Below are positions 20,050-27,718 of a stretch of 64,000 bases of DNA, one piece after another. Under the pieces are notes generated by a model that saw only the letters and a list, made by a program, of their open reading frames with translations, was not told where the DNA came from and made no database searches. The position numbers were made by a program, and so were the translations under genes. How positions within the stretch are numbered: the first letter of the stretch is position 1; the number at the start of each line of letters is the position of its first letter. This DNA is from Pelagibaculum spongiae (GTDB lineage Bacteria; Pseudomonadota; Gammaproteobacteria; Enterobacterales; Pelagibaculaceae). The stretch lies in contig NZ_QDDL01000002.1 in NCBI RefSeq assembly GCF_003097315.1, positions 310,001 through 374,000 on the forward strand. The letters are read 5' to 3'.

Positions 20050-21179
20050 TAGGTTTCTCTTAATATTATTTTAACTAAATGGTGGGTTACTGCATGCCGG
20101 TACTCAATATTCTGAATAGCTTGTGTGTTGGTAGATAGTGACCGGATAAAATCTTGATTATCAGTTAACGTCTCGTCCAGTTCATGTAAAAGCCTATCCC
20201 TTTTAGCACAAAGCTTAGAAAAATCGCTTTCACTTAATTTTGAAAGCTGCCTCATCCAGACTTCGAATAAAGCTACACTTTTCCTTTTTTTGCTTCCTTC
20301 TTGAAATAGATGTTTTACGAAAGCTTCAGAACCAAAAAGCGCCTTGGATCTTTCAAGAGACAAGGCAAAAAGTCGGGCAAGACGATCCAGTTCATCACGA
20401 TCAGCTCTGCGTAACCGTTCTACCGCTTCATTGAGCAGAACAACAAGGTTTCGTGCGGTTTCTCTCGAATTAAATATTTCATAAGCGACAAACCTGAGCA
20501 CAAGTTCTTGATCTTTCATTCTTCGAGACCGGTCGCCCATCAACTCAATAAAATCTGGATATTCTGAACATCTCGCCAAAAATTCTCGCACGTGAGTTGG
20601 TGCCAATGCGTGCCTAATTTCTTGAGAATTTAAAGGTGTCCCGCCAGTATTCACTCGCATGAAAATACTATACTTGATATTTAACGGCGTTGAAGGTCGA
20701 ACCTGATGGGTGATTATCTGAAACTCTCTAAACCTTCGCTGCATAGGCCTAGGTAAATCATCATAGGTCGCCCCATTTAACTCTGCAGACAAAAACTCCA
20801 ACCCTTTAAGTTTCAAAGGCCGCTCTTTGTCTAAAACAAATCTTTTAATTGCATTCAATCGCTGCAGCCCATCGATAATTTGCCAGTTGTACTCGGAGGA
20901 AACATCGAAGTAAAACACCGGCAATGGCAATTGAATCAAAATCGACTCGATCAATCTACTCATTTGAACAACCGTCCAAATTTCCGCACGCCTTTGAAAA
21001 TCTGTATTTAAGTCAATTTCATCACACTGCATGCGCTCAATCACACTATCTAGAGACAGCGTGACGCTAGCCACATCAATTTCACTTGAGTTAAAGGGTG
21101 AAGAATCGGAGACACCATCCCAATAGCTCATTTCATCTTCTTGAGCTAAGTAGCATGAATCTTTCCTGCCATTCGGCAT
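20049..21179 (-). CDS. DUF262 (ParB/Srx-fold) protein, first gene of the putative defence operon
   Basis: The N-terminal DUF262 domain shows FQRRAEIWTVVQMSRLIESI, LPLPVFYFD, the nucleotide-binding core IIDGLQRLNAIKRF (a DGQQRL variant) and FMRVNTGGTPLNSQEIRHAL. The C-terminal half is helical, and no DUF1524 HNH nuclease is visible, unlike GmrSD-type enzymes. DUF262 domains bind and hydrolyse nucleotides and often regulate nucleases in restriction and anti-phage systems. The start at 21179 (MPNGRK) has AAGGAG five bases upstream and gives 376 aa. A longer ATG at 21197 overlaps that ribosome site. The stop shares one base with the ATPase start. Confidence 0.85.
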   Translation of the reverse strand: MPNGRKDSCYLAQEDEMSYWDGVSDSSPFNSSEIDVASVTLSLDSVIERMQCDEIDLNTDFQRRAEIWTVVQMSRLIESILIQLPLPVFYFDVSSEYNWQIIDGLQRLNAIKRFVLDKERPLKLKGLEFLSAELNGATYDDLPRPMQRRFREFQIITHQVRPSTPLNIKYSIFMRVNTGGTPLNSQEIRHALAPTHVREFLARCSEYPDFIELMGDRSRRMKDQELVLRFVAYEIFNSRETARNLVVLLNEAVERLRRADRDELDRLARLFALSLERSKALFGSEAFVKHLFQEGSKKRKSVALFEVWMRQLSKLSESDFSKLCAKRDRLLHELDETLTDNQDFIRSLSTNTQAIQNIEYRHAVTHHLVKIILRET

Positions 21180-21222
21180 GAGTCTCTCCTTGAGCATGGG
21201 GCTAACTAAATTTTCGAGCAGT

Positions 21223-21231
21223 ATTATCTCA
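21223..21231 (-). promoter_or_regulatory. Possible extended -10 for the DUF262 operon
   Basis: On the minus strand TGAGATAAT reads as an extended -10 (TG-n-GATAAT), 44 bases before the chosen start. No good -35 was found. A tandem AGCTTAT repeat lies just upstream in transcription (21233-21246). Weak support only. Confidence 0.25.
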
Positions 21232-21287
21232 CAGCTTATAGCTTATAAAAGCACTAGCGAACAAAACTGATTGAGGTTCTCAGCAGG

Positions 21288-21707
21288 TCACTCAAACGAC
21301 TTTTTATTTCTCAAAACCTTGGTCTGTCCGCGCTTAGTCTTACTATCCATGCGGCGTCTTTGTGAGCCTTTGGTTGGCTTAGTCGGGCGACGCTTTTTTT
21401 CGACTTTGGTGGCATTTTTAATCAATTCCAGCAATCGGTCTAATGCATCTTGCCGGTTGAGCTCTTGGGTACGATAACGATCGGCCTTGATCACCACCAC
21501 TCCTTCGGCAGTAATTCTTTGATCCGATAATTTCAGCAGCCGTTCTTTATAAAAATCCGGCAAACTGGAATGTTTAATATCGAACCGAAGGTGAATCGCG
21601 CTCGACACCTTGTTGACGTTTTGTCCACCCGGGCCGCTGGCACGAATTGCCGTAAAATCCATTTCCCAATCGGCAATCGATACCGCTTGACTAATTTGTA
21701 GTGGCAT
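21288..21707 (-). CDS. arfB: Alternative ribosome-rescue factor ArfB (YaeJ-type peptidyl-tRNA hydrolase)
   Basis: Releases ribosomes stalled on mRNAs without a stop codon. The catalytic GGQ loop is in ASGPGGQNVNKVSSAIHL (near residues 25-42). The long basic C-terminal tail (KKRRPTKPTKGSQRRRMD, then KTKRGQTKVLRNKK) is the part that enters the empty mRNA channel. The length of 139 aa matches E. coli ArfB. Its first 14 codons are repeated twice upstream as mini-ORFs, and its ATG overlaps the stop of the nearer one (TAATG). No ribosome site is seen directly upstream, so translation may depend on this coupling. Confidence 0.95.
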   Translation of the reverse strand: MPLQISQAVSIADWEMDFTAIRASGPGGQNVNKVSSAIHLRFDIKHSSLPDFYKERLLKLSDQRITAEGVVVIKADRYRTQELNRQDALDRLLELIKNATKVEKKRRPTKPTKGSQRRRMDSKTKRGQTKVLRNKKSFE

Positions 21708-21787
21708 TAAGTTGTCACCCTAGCCGGTAAAAATATCGGTAATGCCCAATCGGCAATCGACACCGCTTGACTAATTAGTAGTGGCAT
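21707..21787 (-). other. Mini-ORF 2 (26 codons) before arfB
   Basis: Begins MPLLISQAVSIADW, almost the ArfB N-terminus, then changes to an unrelated 12-residue tail. Its TAA overlaps the arfB ATG as TAATG. It starts on the stop of mini-ORF 1 in the same way. It could be a coupled leader peptide or duplication debris. Confidence 0.4.
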
Positions 21788-21843
21788 TAATTTCTCGCAC
21801 AATCGGCAATCGTCATACCGTTCTGGCTAATTTGTAGTGGCAT
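21787..21843 (-). other. Mini-ORF 1 (18 codons) before arfB
   Basis: Encodes MPLQISQNGMTIADCARN. It starts five bases after the stop of the DUF2956 gene and ends with TAATG on the next mini-ORF. No own Shine-Dalgarno site is evident beyond AGG in the end of the upstream gene. Confidence 0.4.
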
Positions 21844-21848
21844 CTGGC

Positions 21849-22214
21849 TTACGCCTGCCCGCTAAATAAACCGGGAAATGCCCAGACTGCGAAACCAATC
21901 CAGCTGGCAGCAAGTAAAAGCCAAGGTAGCCAATTGGGTTGGTATTGAGCTGCCGTTTCAATGGGTGAATTATCATTTTCAGCAACCTCAGCTGTCGCAA
22001 CAGGCTGCTTGGCTTGACGTAATCGCTTATCTAGCTCACGCGCTTTGGCCTTATTACGCTTTTTATATTCTTCTATGCCCTTTTGAATACCTTGGGCAAC
22101 CAATCGAGTTTGCTCTTTAGTTTGCCCTGGCTTTTGCACAGCCTTGGCCATGCTATGGGCTTCCTTGATTGTTTCAGGGGAAGGCGCTTGCTGGTTTTTG
22201 CTATATCTGGCCAT
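21849..22214 (-). CDS. DUF2956 family protein
   Basis: A 121-aa protein with a conserved basic N-terminal half (EAHSMAKAVQKPGQTKEQTR, then GIQKGIEEYKKRNKAKAREL). This matches my memory of the DUF2956 family found in Vibrio, Shewanella and relatives. A single membrane helix lies near the C-terminus (WLPWLLLAASWIGFAVWAF, about residues 95-113). Function unknown. It is five bases upstream of the arfB mini-ORF array, so it probably shares a transcript with arfB. Confidence 0.75.
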   Translation of the reverse strand: MARYSKNQQAPSPETIKEAHSMAKAVQKPGQTKEQTRLVAQGIQKGIEEYKKRNKAKARELDKRLRQAKQPVATAEVAENDNSPIETAAQYQPNWLPWLLLAASWIGFAVWAFPGLFSGQA

Positions 22215-22264
22215 AACTACTCAGTCAAAAGATTGATCGAAACAATGTGCTGAAACATCTGCGC

Positions 22265-23437
22265 TTACTCTACCGGAGATGCTTGCTTATTATGCGGTTC
22301 GATCCACTTATTCATCAAACGATCTGGTAAAATTTCTTGCGCCTGCTCATAAGTGAGGCAAACACAGCAATTACGCTTTTTCTTGGCAATGTATAACGCT
22401 CGATCGGCCATTTCCATTAGCGAACGACGCTCCCTACCTAGCACTGCATCCGACCAAACCATACCCAAACTCATAGTAATAAATGAATCAGTGTCTGAAC
22501 CCCAATGGTCGATCTGCTTATTTTTTATCGCCTGAATTAGCTTGATCATCTTTAACTTAGCGTGTTCAAAGTCCATGCCATGCAATAGCAAAATAAACTC
22601 TTCACCACCCATTCGAGCAACCAAACCATGCTCACCGATTTGTTCTTTAAGTAGATTGGCAATTTGAACCAAGCACTGGTCACCTTCCATATGCCCATAA
22701 CAATCGTTATAGGATTTGAAATGGTCCAGATCGGCAATCGCCAAAGCGACACCTTGCGCACTACCGACTGCCGCCAAAGCTTCAAAACGTCGCTCAAAAC
22801 TATAGCGATTATCTAAACCGGTTAGTGGATCAGTCTCAGCCAATTGCTCTAGCTTTAACTGAATATCTAGATTATGCAGCCCCATTCGCTGGCTCGCCAT
22901 CGCACTAACCGTGCCCATCATATTGACCAAAACCAGATAAACCATGTCATAAACTAACTGGTCTTTGCCGAGCTCAGCAACTAGATCGAACCACGCGGTT
23001 AGTCCAATTAACGGCCAGCAAATTAGTATTTTTTCTTTCCAAGTCAAACTAGTAAAGAAATAACCAAACAAGGTTACTAGCATTATCGGCTGCATAATGC
23101 TGCCATAGCCGTAATCCAGCCCGATGAGATTACTAGCGGCAATGCCAGCAGAGCAAAGAACAATGGTTAACTGGCTCAGTCGATTAAAGCAACCAGAAGC
23201 ACAACTGGTGAAAATCACGGCAATTAATACCGCAAGGGGTAACAAGGCAGTCAAACAGCGATAAATCAGAATATCTAATAAAATTTTTGGTTGGCTTTGT
23301 AGCCACAACCAATCCCAGATCGTACAGATCAACACCACAGAAATCGCGGTCAGCAAGCATGCTAGCTTCAACAAACGATTATTGTGTTGCAGCTTTCTGT
23401 AGTAAAGCTGGTAAAGCTCTGTTGCAGGTAATGCCAT
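22265..23437 (-). CDS. Membrane-bound diguanylate cyclase (GGDEF)
   Basis: Six predicted membrane helices fill residues about 25-180, followed by a short coiled linker (NLDIQLKLEQLAETDPLTGL) and a GGDEF domain. The active site is GGEEF (in LVARMGGEEFILLL). Metal and substrate residues occur in AIADLDHFKSYND. The SLG segment near the end (ITMSLGMVWSD) is present, so the enzyme is probably active in making c-di-GMP. The inhibitory RxxD I-site five residues before GGEEF is replaced by GEHG, so product inhibition at this site is not expected. c-di-GMP often controls type IV pili and surface attachment. The 390-aa gene stands alone. Confidence 0.88.
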   Translation of the reverse strand: MALPATELYQLYYRKLQHNNRLLKLACLLTAISVVLICTIWDWLWLQSQPKILLDILIYRCLTALLPLAVLIAVIFTSCASGCFNRLSQLTIVLCSAGIAASNLIGLDYGYGSIMQPIMLVTLFGYFFTSLTWKEKILICWPLIGLTAWFDLVAELGKDQLVYDMVYLVLVNMMGTVSAMASQRMGLHNLDIQLKLEQLAETDPLTGLDNRYSFERRFEALAAVGSAQGVALAIADLDHFKSYNDCYGHMEGDQCLVQIANLLKEQIGEHGLVARMGGEEFILLLHGMDFEHAKLKMIKLIQAIKNKQIDHWGSDTDSFITMSLGMVWSDAVLGRERRSLMEMADRALYIAKKKRNCCVCLTYEQAQEILPDRLMNKWIEPHNKQASPVE

Positions 23438-23728
23438 AGCGAGTCTTAAACAAATATTTTGTTCATTCTATGGAATAGTCGGTAAGCGCGTATTGCAAAC
23501 TGTGACAGATCAGCACGATTAATGACTTTGATCAAAAATATGACATACCACTTTAACTAATTAGCTATAACACCATTAATGACTAAAATATCAATAATAT
23601 ATTTTCGTGATTATTTTCACCCTACAGTTCTTGCAAAGTATTATTTCAACTTCGGCACTTTATGAGATTTGCTTTGGCGGTTAAAATGTCAAAATCAATA
23701 TTGAATTACGAGCGCTCACTTCTTTGTT
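23438..23728. other. AT-rich divergent intergenic region
   Basis: Separates the diguanylate cyclase from the + strand membrane protein. It contains a 15-base palindrome AACAAA-TAT-TTTGTT at 23449-23463, just upstream of the cyclase start, and two copies of ATTAATGACT about 58 bases apart. Both promoters should lie here, but no convincing consensus was found. Confidence 0.4.
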
Positions 23729-24349
23729 ATGAATAAAATTTTGCTGATTATAATCTTTGCGCTTGGCTTGTTAGCTAACGGCCTGCTGTACTTTTTTGCT
23801 GTGCAAAATAATGCCGAGTGGCTGTATAGCGAAAACGCTTTAATGGAAAACATACAAGCAGTAGTGGCATTGATTGCAGCGATAATTGGCCTGATTACTT
23901 GCATTCGCTATCAAGGACTCACTTCAGCGGTAGCTTTTGCTTGCGCAGTTTTAGGTTGGTCAATTTTTCTTCGTGAAGTCGATGTCGAGCGGCTGCATTA
24001 CAACATTCCCCAGGCGCTAGTTTGGTTAGGTCATGGCATCGGTAGAAACAGCATGCTACTGATTTTATGGATCGGTGTGTTCTGGCAGATTAAGAAACAA
24101 TTTGCATCCATCAAGCAGAATTTTCGTTCACTGGTATTCAGTCCTAGCGGTAAGTTACTTCTAATTTCTTTTGGATTATTGATTCTTAGTGACTTATTTG
24201 AAAAGCATATTTTGGGCGGTTTACATCATGTGTTCTATGAAGAGTTGATGGAGTTAGATGCTTTCTTGCTTTTCCTATTAGCGGCACTGTTAATAAAAAT
24301 TTCAGTGGCAAAAGCAACCAATCAATCGGATCGGCACAGCACTCAATAG
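23729..24349 (+). CDS. Multi-pass membrane protein of unknown function
   Basis: A 206-aa protein with about six hydrophobic segments (near residues 4-22, 40-60, 65-82, 105-122, 140-155 and 172-192). Conserved-looking charged spots sit between them: ENALMENIQAVVAL, FLREVDVERLHYN, DLFEKHILGG and FYEELMELDAF. Acidic residues at helix edges suggest a specific binding function, but I know no named family. It has its own spacer on both sides, with terminator hairpins after it, and is probably monocistronic. Confidence 0.7.
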   Translation: MNKILLIIIFALGLLANGLLYFFAVQNNAEWLYSENALMENIQAVVALIAAIIGLITCIRYQGLTSAVAFACAVLGWSIFLREVDVERLHYNIPQALVWLGHGIGRNSMLLILWIGVFWQIKKQFASIKQNFRSLVFSPSGKLLLISFGLLILSDLFEKHILGGLHHVFYEELMELDAFLLFLLAALLIKISVAKATNQSDRHSTQ

Positions 24350-24372
24350 ATACTCTTCTATTATTTAATACC

Positions 24373-24428
24373 CATCTGGCAAGCTTAATGCTTGCTAGGT
24401 GTTAATCCTCACTAACACCTCTTTTCTC
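24373..24428 (+). terminator. Two overlapping hairpins after the membrane protein gene
   Basis: Hairpin 1 pairs 24373-24384 (CATCTGGCAAGC) with 24390-24401, with two wobbles. Hairpin 2 pairs AGGTGTTA (24397-24404) with TAACACCT (24413-24420) and is followed by CTTTTCTCTT. They share 24397-24401 and cannot form together. Hairpin 2 is the terminator-like one. Confidence 0.6.
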
Positions 24429-24628
24429 TTCGCATGGCTGTTATTTCTGACTGCTATTTATCAAATTTCAGTATCCCTACGAAACATGACAGCTCGACGC
24501 TTAATAGTGCGAAGTAAAAAACTATTGCACTTATATTGGGCTATCTTGCAATCCAAAAGCATCCTGCCAGCCCTGATAAACGTCAACAATTATAATTAAA
24601 AACCGACAGTTAGCGATTTTAAAATTTC
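24429..24628. other. Upstream region of the nitrate assimilation operon
   Basis: No gene is supported here. AATAGTGC at 24513-24520 and ACTATTGCAC at 24521-24540 (with a spacer) form an imperfect inverted repeat about 100 bases before the sigma-54 element. This is the distance expected for an NtrC-type enhancer, but the match to the NtrC consensus is poor. Confidence 0.3.
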
Positions 24629-24644
24629 TGGCACGCCCTCTGCA
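24629..24644 (+). promoter_or_regulatory. Sigma-54 (-24/-12) promoter of nirB
   Basis: TGGCACGCCCTCTGCA matches the sigma-54 consensus: TGGCACG is complete, and GG and GC are exactly ten bases apart. Transcription should start near 24654 and give a leader of about 130 bases before nirB. Control by NtrC under nitrogen limitation is known for such operons and is inferred here. Confidence 0.8.
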
Positions 24645-24689
24645 ATAACAATGATGTGCCCACAAGGTACGCTCTCCCGTTAGGCTGAT

Positions 24690-24728
24690 AGCACCTGCCA
24701 ACTTGGCATCGGCAGGTGCTGTTTTTCT
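24690..24728 (+). terminator. Leader terminator (attenuator) before nirB
   Basis: AGCACCTGCC (24690-24699) and GGCAGGTGCT (24711-24720) form a perfect ten-base stem followed by G and five T. It lies between the sigma-54 promoter and nirB, so it must be overcome for expression. An alternative hairpin TGCCA-ACT-TGGCA (24696-24708) uses part of the left arm and would prevent the terminator. This is the layout of NasR/NasT (ANTAR) antitermination leaders, although the exact ANTAR loop signature was not confirmed. Confidence 0.75.
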
Positions 24729-24783
24729 TACCAGTCCAGCGGAATAACAAAAAAGAAATCATCATTGCAGCACGGGTAGCGTT

Positions 24784-27276
24784 ATGGACAAGCAAAATCT
24801 GGTCATTATTGGTAATGGAATGGTGGGCCACCATTTAGTGGAGCAACTGGTTCAGCATAACCTGCACCAGCAATTCAATCTGACAGTGGTTGGTGAAGAA
24901 GTCCGACCTGCCTATGATCGGGTTCATCTATCAGCACTATTCGATGGTAAAACCGCCGATGACTTAGCGCTCACCACCGCAGATTATTACCAGAAAAATA
25001 ATATCCAGCTGATTTTGGGTAATCCAGTTATCAGCATCCAACGCGATAAACGATTATTAGTCTGTGAAAGCGGTGGCTTAATTGCTTGGGATAAGTTGGT
25101 CATGGCTACCGGCTCCGCTCCCTTTGTTCCGCCGGTTCCTGGTAGAGAAAATCCTGGTTGTTTGGTTTATCGAACCATCGAAGACTTGCAATCGATTCAA
25201 GAGGCAGCAGAAACCGCAACTGTCGGTGTAGTGGTCGGTGGCGGTTTGCTTGGGTTGGAAGCGGCCAATGCCATCAAAAACCTTGGCCTGGAAACCCATG
25301 TCGTTGAGTTCGCCCCTCAGTTAATGCCAGCGCAGCTCGATAGCACTGCCGGTAAATTATTGGAGCGAAAAATTACCGAGCTGGGCGTTAAGGTTCACAC
25401 CAATAAAAACACCAAAGAAATTGTTAATGGCAGCCAGTCATTGCTGCAAATGAATTTCACTGACGAGACACAACTGTCTACTGATCTCATTGTGTTCTCG
25501 GCAGGTATTCGACCCCGCGACCAACTAGCAAGAGATTGCGATTTAACGGTTGGACCACGCGGCGGTATTGAAGTTGACCAACAACTCACCACCAGTGATT
25601 CGAATATTTATGCAATTGGTGAATGTGCATTATTCGATGGAAAAATCTTCGGACTGGTCGCACCGGGTTACACCATGGCGCGTACCTTGGCCAGCCATCT
25701 TGCCGGTGAAACTGCTGCATTTACCGGTGCAGACATGAGTACCAAATTAAAATTACTCGGTGTAGATGTTGCCGCAATTGGTGATGGTAAAGGTATCGAT
25801 GCCCAGCTTAATTACAAGCTGATTGATGACCCAGCAGGCGTTTATAAAAAGTTGGTGATTAGCGATGATCAGAAAAAATTAAACGGTGCATTATTAATTG
25901 GTAATGTTGAAAACTACGATACTCTTTTAGCGCAATATTTAAATCAAATCGATCTGCCAAAAGATCCTGTTCAATTAATTACCCCAGCGAAAGATGGAGA
26001 ACAACAAGCCATAGAGCTACCTGGAAACAGCATTATTTGCTCTTGTCATAATGTCAGCCGTGATGCCATTAATCAGGCAATGGATGATGGCCTTTTAACT
26101 CTCGATGAAGTTAAAGATGAAACCCGGGCATCAACCGGTTGTGGTGGTTGTTCTGCAGCAGTGAAAACTTTCGTCGATCAGCAACTGGCTAAGCGTGGCA
26201 TGGAAGTATCAGTAGATATTTGCCCGCACTTTTCTTACAGCCGCCAACAGTTATTTCACTTGGCAAAAGTCGGCGACATTCAAGACTTCGATAATTTAAT
26301 TGCTCAACATGGAACCGGTGCCGGTTGCGATATTTGCAAGCCAACCGCCGCTTCAATTTTTGCCAGTCTAGAAAATCAATACATTCTCGATCGGCCACAC
26401 AGAACACTGCAAGATACTAACGACCGTTTTTTGGCCAACATTCAAAAAAATGGTAGTTACTCAGTCGTTCCAAGAATTCCCGGCGGGGAAATCACTCCCG
26501 ATAAATTAATTGTCATTGGTCAGGTAGCTAAAAAATTCGATTTATATACCAAAATTACTGGCGGTCAGAGAATCGATTTATTTGGCGCTCGATTAGAGCA
26601 GTTACCAGAAATTTGGCAACAATTAATCAATGCCGGCTTTGAATCGGGTCACGCTTATGGCAAATCGCTACGCACGGTTAAATCTTGTGTCGGTTCTGAC
26701 TGGTGCCGCTATGGCGTGCAAGACAGCATGGGCATGGCGATTGAATTAGAAAATCGTTACAAGGGTCTGCGTTCGCCACACAAAATTAAATTCGCCGTGT
26801 CTGGCTGCACCCGAGAATGCGCTGAAGCACAGAGCAAAGATATCGGTGTAATTGCCACAGAAAATGGTTGGAACTTATATGTATGCGGTAACGGCGGCAT
26901 GAAACCACGCCATGCCGAGTTATTTGCTACCGACCTAGATGACCAACAATTAATTAAATTAATTGACCGCGTATTAATGTTTTATATCGAGACGGCAGAA
27001 CGCTTACAGCGCACTTCGGTATGGCGCGAACAACTAGATGGCGGCTTGGGTTATTTAAAATCAGTCGTCATTGAAGATAGCTTGGGCATTGCCGAACAAT
27101 TAGAACAACAAATGCAAAAAGTAGTTGGCAGCTACCAGTGCGAATGGGAGGCAACACTCAATGACCAAGAACGACTCAAGCAGTTTCAACCCTTTGTTAA
27201 CAGTAAGCAAGCGGATCCAAGTATTCAGTTTGATCGCAAGCGCGAGCAAATTATTCCGCTCAAAGAAATCTCGTAA
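24784..27276 (+). CDS. nirB: Assimilatory nitrite reductase [NAD(P)H], large subunit
   Basis: Reduces nitrite to ammonium in the cytoplasm. The N-terminal FAD/NAD-binding part has VIIGNGMVGHHLVEQL and GVVVGGGLLGLEAANAIKNL. A BFD-type [2Fe-2S] domain near residue 419 has CSCHNVSRDAINQAM and STGCGGCSAAV. The siroheme/[4Fe-4S] region has C-x5-C (CVGSDWC) and C-x3-C (CTREC) about 40 residues apart. The 830-aa length is usual. It is the first gene of the operon with nirD and nasA. Confidence 0.96.
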   Translation: MDKQNLVIIGNGMVGHHLVEQLVQHNLHQQFNLTVVGEEVRPAYDRVHLSALFDGKTADDLALTTADYYQKNNIQLILGNPVISIQRDKRLLVCESGGLIAWDKLVMATGSAPFVPPVPGRENPGCLVYRTIEDLQSIQEAAETATVGVVVGGGLLGLEAANAIKNLGLETHVVEFAPQLMPAQLDSTAGKLLERKITELGVKVHTNKNTKEIVNGSQSLLQMNFTDETQLSTDLIVFSAGIRPRDQLARDCDLTVGPRGGIEVDQQLTTSDSNIYAIGECALFDGKIFGLVAPGYTMARTLASHLAGETAAFTGADMSTKLKLLGVDVAAIGDGKGIDAQLNYKLIDDPAGVYKKLVISDDQKKLNGALLIGNVENYDTLLAQYLNQIDLPKDPVQLITPAKDGEQQAIELPGNSIICSCHNVSRDAINQAMDDGLLTLDEVKDETRASTGCGGCSAAVKTFVDQQLAKRGMEVSVDICPHFSYSRQQLFHLAKVGDIQDFDNLIAQHGTGAGCDICKPTAASIFASLENQYILDRPHRTLQDTNDRFLANIQKNGSYSVVPRIPGGEITPDKLIVIGQVAKKFDLYTKITGGQRIDLFGARLEQLPEIWQQLINAGFESGHAYGKSLRTVKSCVGSDWCRYGVQDSMGMAIELENRYKGLRSPHKIKFAVSGCTRECAEAQSKDIGVIATENGWNLYVCGNGGMKPRHAELFATDLDDQQLIKLIDRVLMFYIETAERLQRTSVWREQLDGGLGYLKSVVIEDSLGIAEQLEQQMQKVVGSYQCEWEATLNDQERLKQFQPFVNSKQADPSIQFDRKREQIIPLKEIS

Positions 27277-27307
27277 CAGCCAACCTACGATTAAAAAGAG
27301 TACTGAA

Positions 27308-27658
27308 ATGCCAAATAAATCATGGATCGATATTTGCTCAACTGAAGATTTAGAGCCAAACGGCGGCGTATCTGCTTTGGTGGGCGACGTTCAAATTGCA
27401 CTGTTTACCTTGGCTGATGGCCAAGTATTTGCTTTAGACAACTACGATCCTTTTAGTAGAGCAATGGTACTTTCTCGTGGCATTATCGGTGATATAAAAG
27501 GTACTGCAATCGTTGCATCACCTATTTACAAGCAATATTTTTGTTTAAAAACGGGCCAATGCCTCGATGACCAAGATGTCATGGTGCGTAGCTGGCCAGT
27601 TAAAATTGAAAATCAGCGGGTTTTACTAAAAAACGAACAGCAAAAAATAGCGGCTTAA
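27308..27658 (+). CDS. nirD: Nitrite reductase small subunit NirD
   Basis: A 116-aa Rieske-fold partner of NirB. The segments FTLADGQVFALDNYDPFSR, SRGIIGDIKG and SPIYKQYFCLKTGQC follow the family, and the iron-ligating Cys/His pairs of true Rieske proteins are absent, which is normal for NirD. The start at 27308 (MPNKSW) has AAAGAG upstream. The open frame extends to 27125 inside nirB, but those residues overlap coding sequence and do not match the family. Confidence 0.93.
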   Translation: MPNKSWIDICSTEDLEPNGGVSALVGDVQIALFTLADGQVFALDNYDPFSRAMVLSRGIIGDIKGTAIVASPIYKQYFCLKTGQCLDDQDVMVRSWPVKIENQRVLLKNEQQKIAA

Positions 27659-27718
27659 ATAAAACAGCCGATCTAAAAAATAAAAGCAAAATTGAAATAA
27701 AACTCTGAAGTAACATGA

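Larger units (their letters stand above)
21665..21843. repeat. Three degenerate copies of the arfB 5' end
   Basis: Copies lie at 21665-21712 (inside arfB), 21745-21793 and 21799-21843. They share CAATCGGCAATCG, a middle such as ACCGCTTGACTAATT, and GTAGTGGCAT. The first two differ at only a few positions over 48 bases; the third is more diverged in the middle. On the minus strand each copy begins with ATG and encodes MPL(Q/L)ISQ. The repeat starts are 80 and about 53 bases apart. Confidence 0.9.

Noticed and set aside
20049-21179. DUF262 protein as a GmrSD-type type IV restriction enzyme
   Set aside because: No DUF1524/HNH segment is visible in the C-terminal half, and GmrSD does not come with this ATPase arrangement.
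17954-21179. Genomic island with mobile element
   Set aside because: No integrase, transposase, tRNA or flanking direct repeats are seen; base composition is not clearly different by eye.
21665-21843. Operator or integration-host sites as explanation for the arfB repeats
   Set aside because: The repeat borders coincide with coding sequence and start codons, and the match extends through the first 14 arfB codons, so duplication of coding DNA explains it better.
23520-23545. FNR/ANR-type box (TTTGATCAAAAAT) upstream of the membrane protein
   Set aside because: The two half-sites lack the four-base spacer of TTGAT-N4-ATCAA.
24399-24599. 66-codon ORF upstream of nirB
   Set aside because: It overlaps the terminator hairpin, has no ribosome site, and its composition (hydrophobic start, basic middle) looks random; it ends before the sigma-54 promoter.
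27125-27307. Longer N-terminus for NirD
   Set aside because: The extra residues overlap the nirB 3' end in another frame and do not fit the family; ATG 27308 has a ribosome site.
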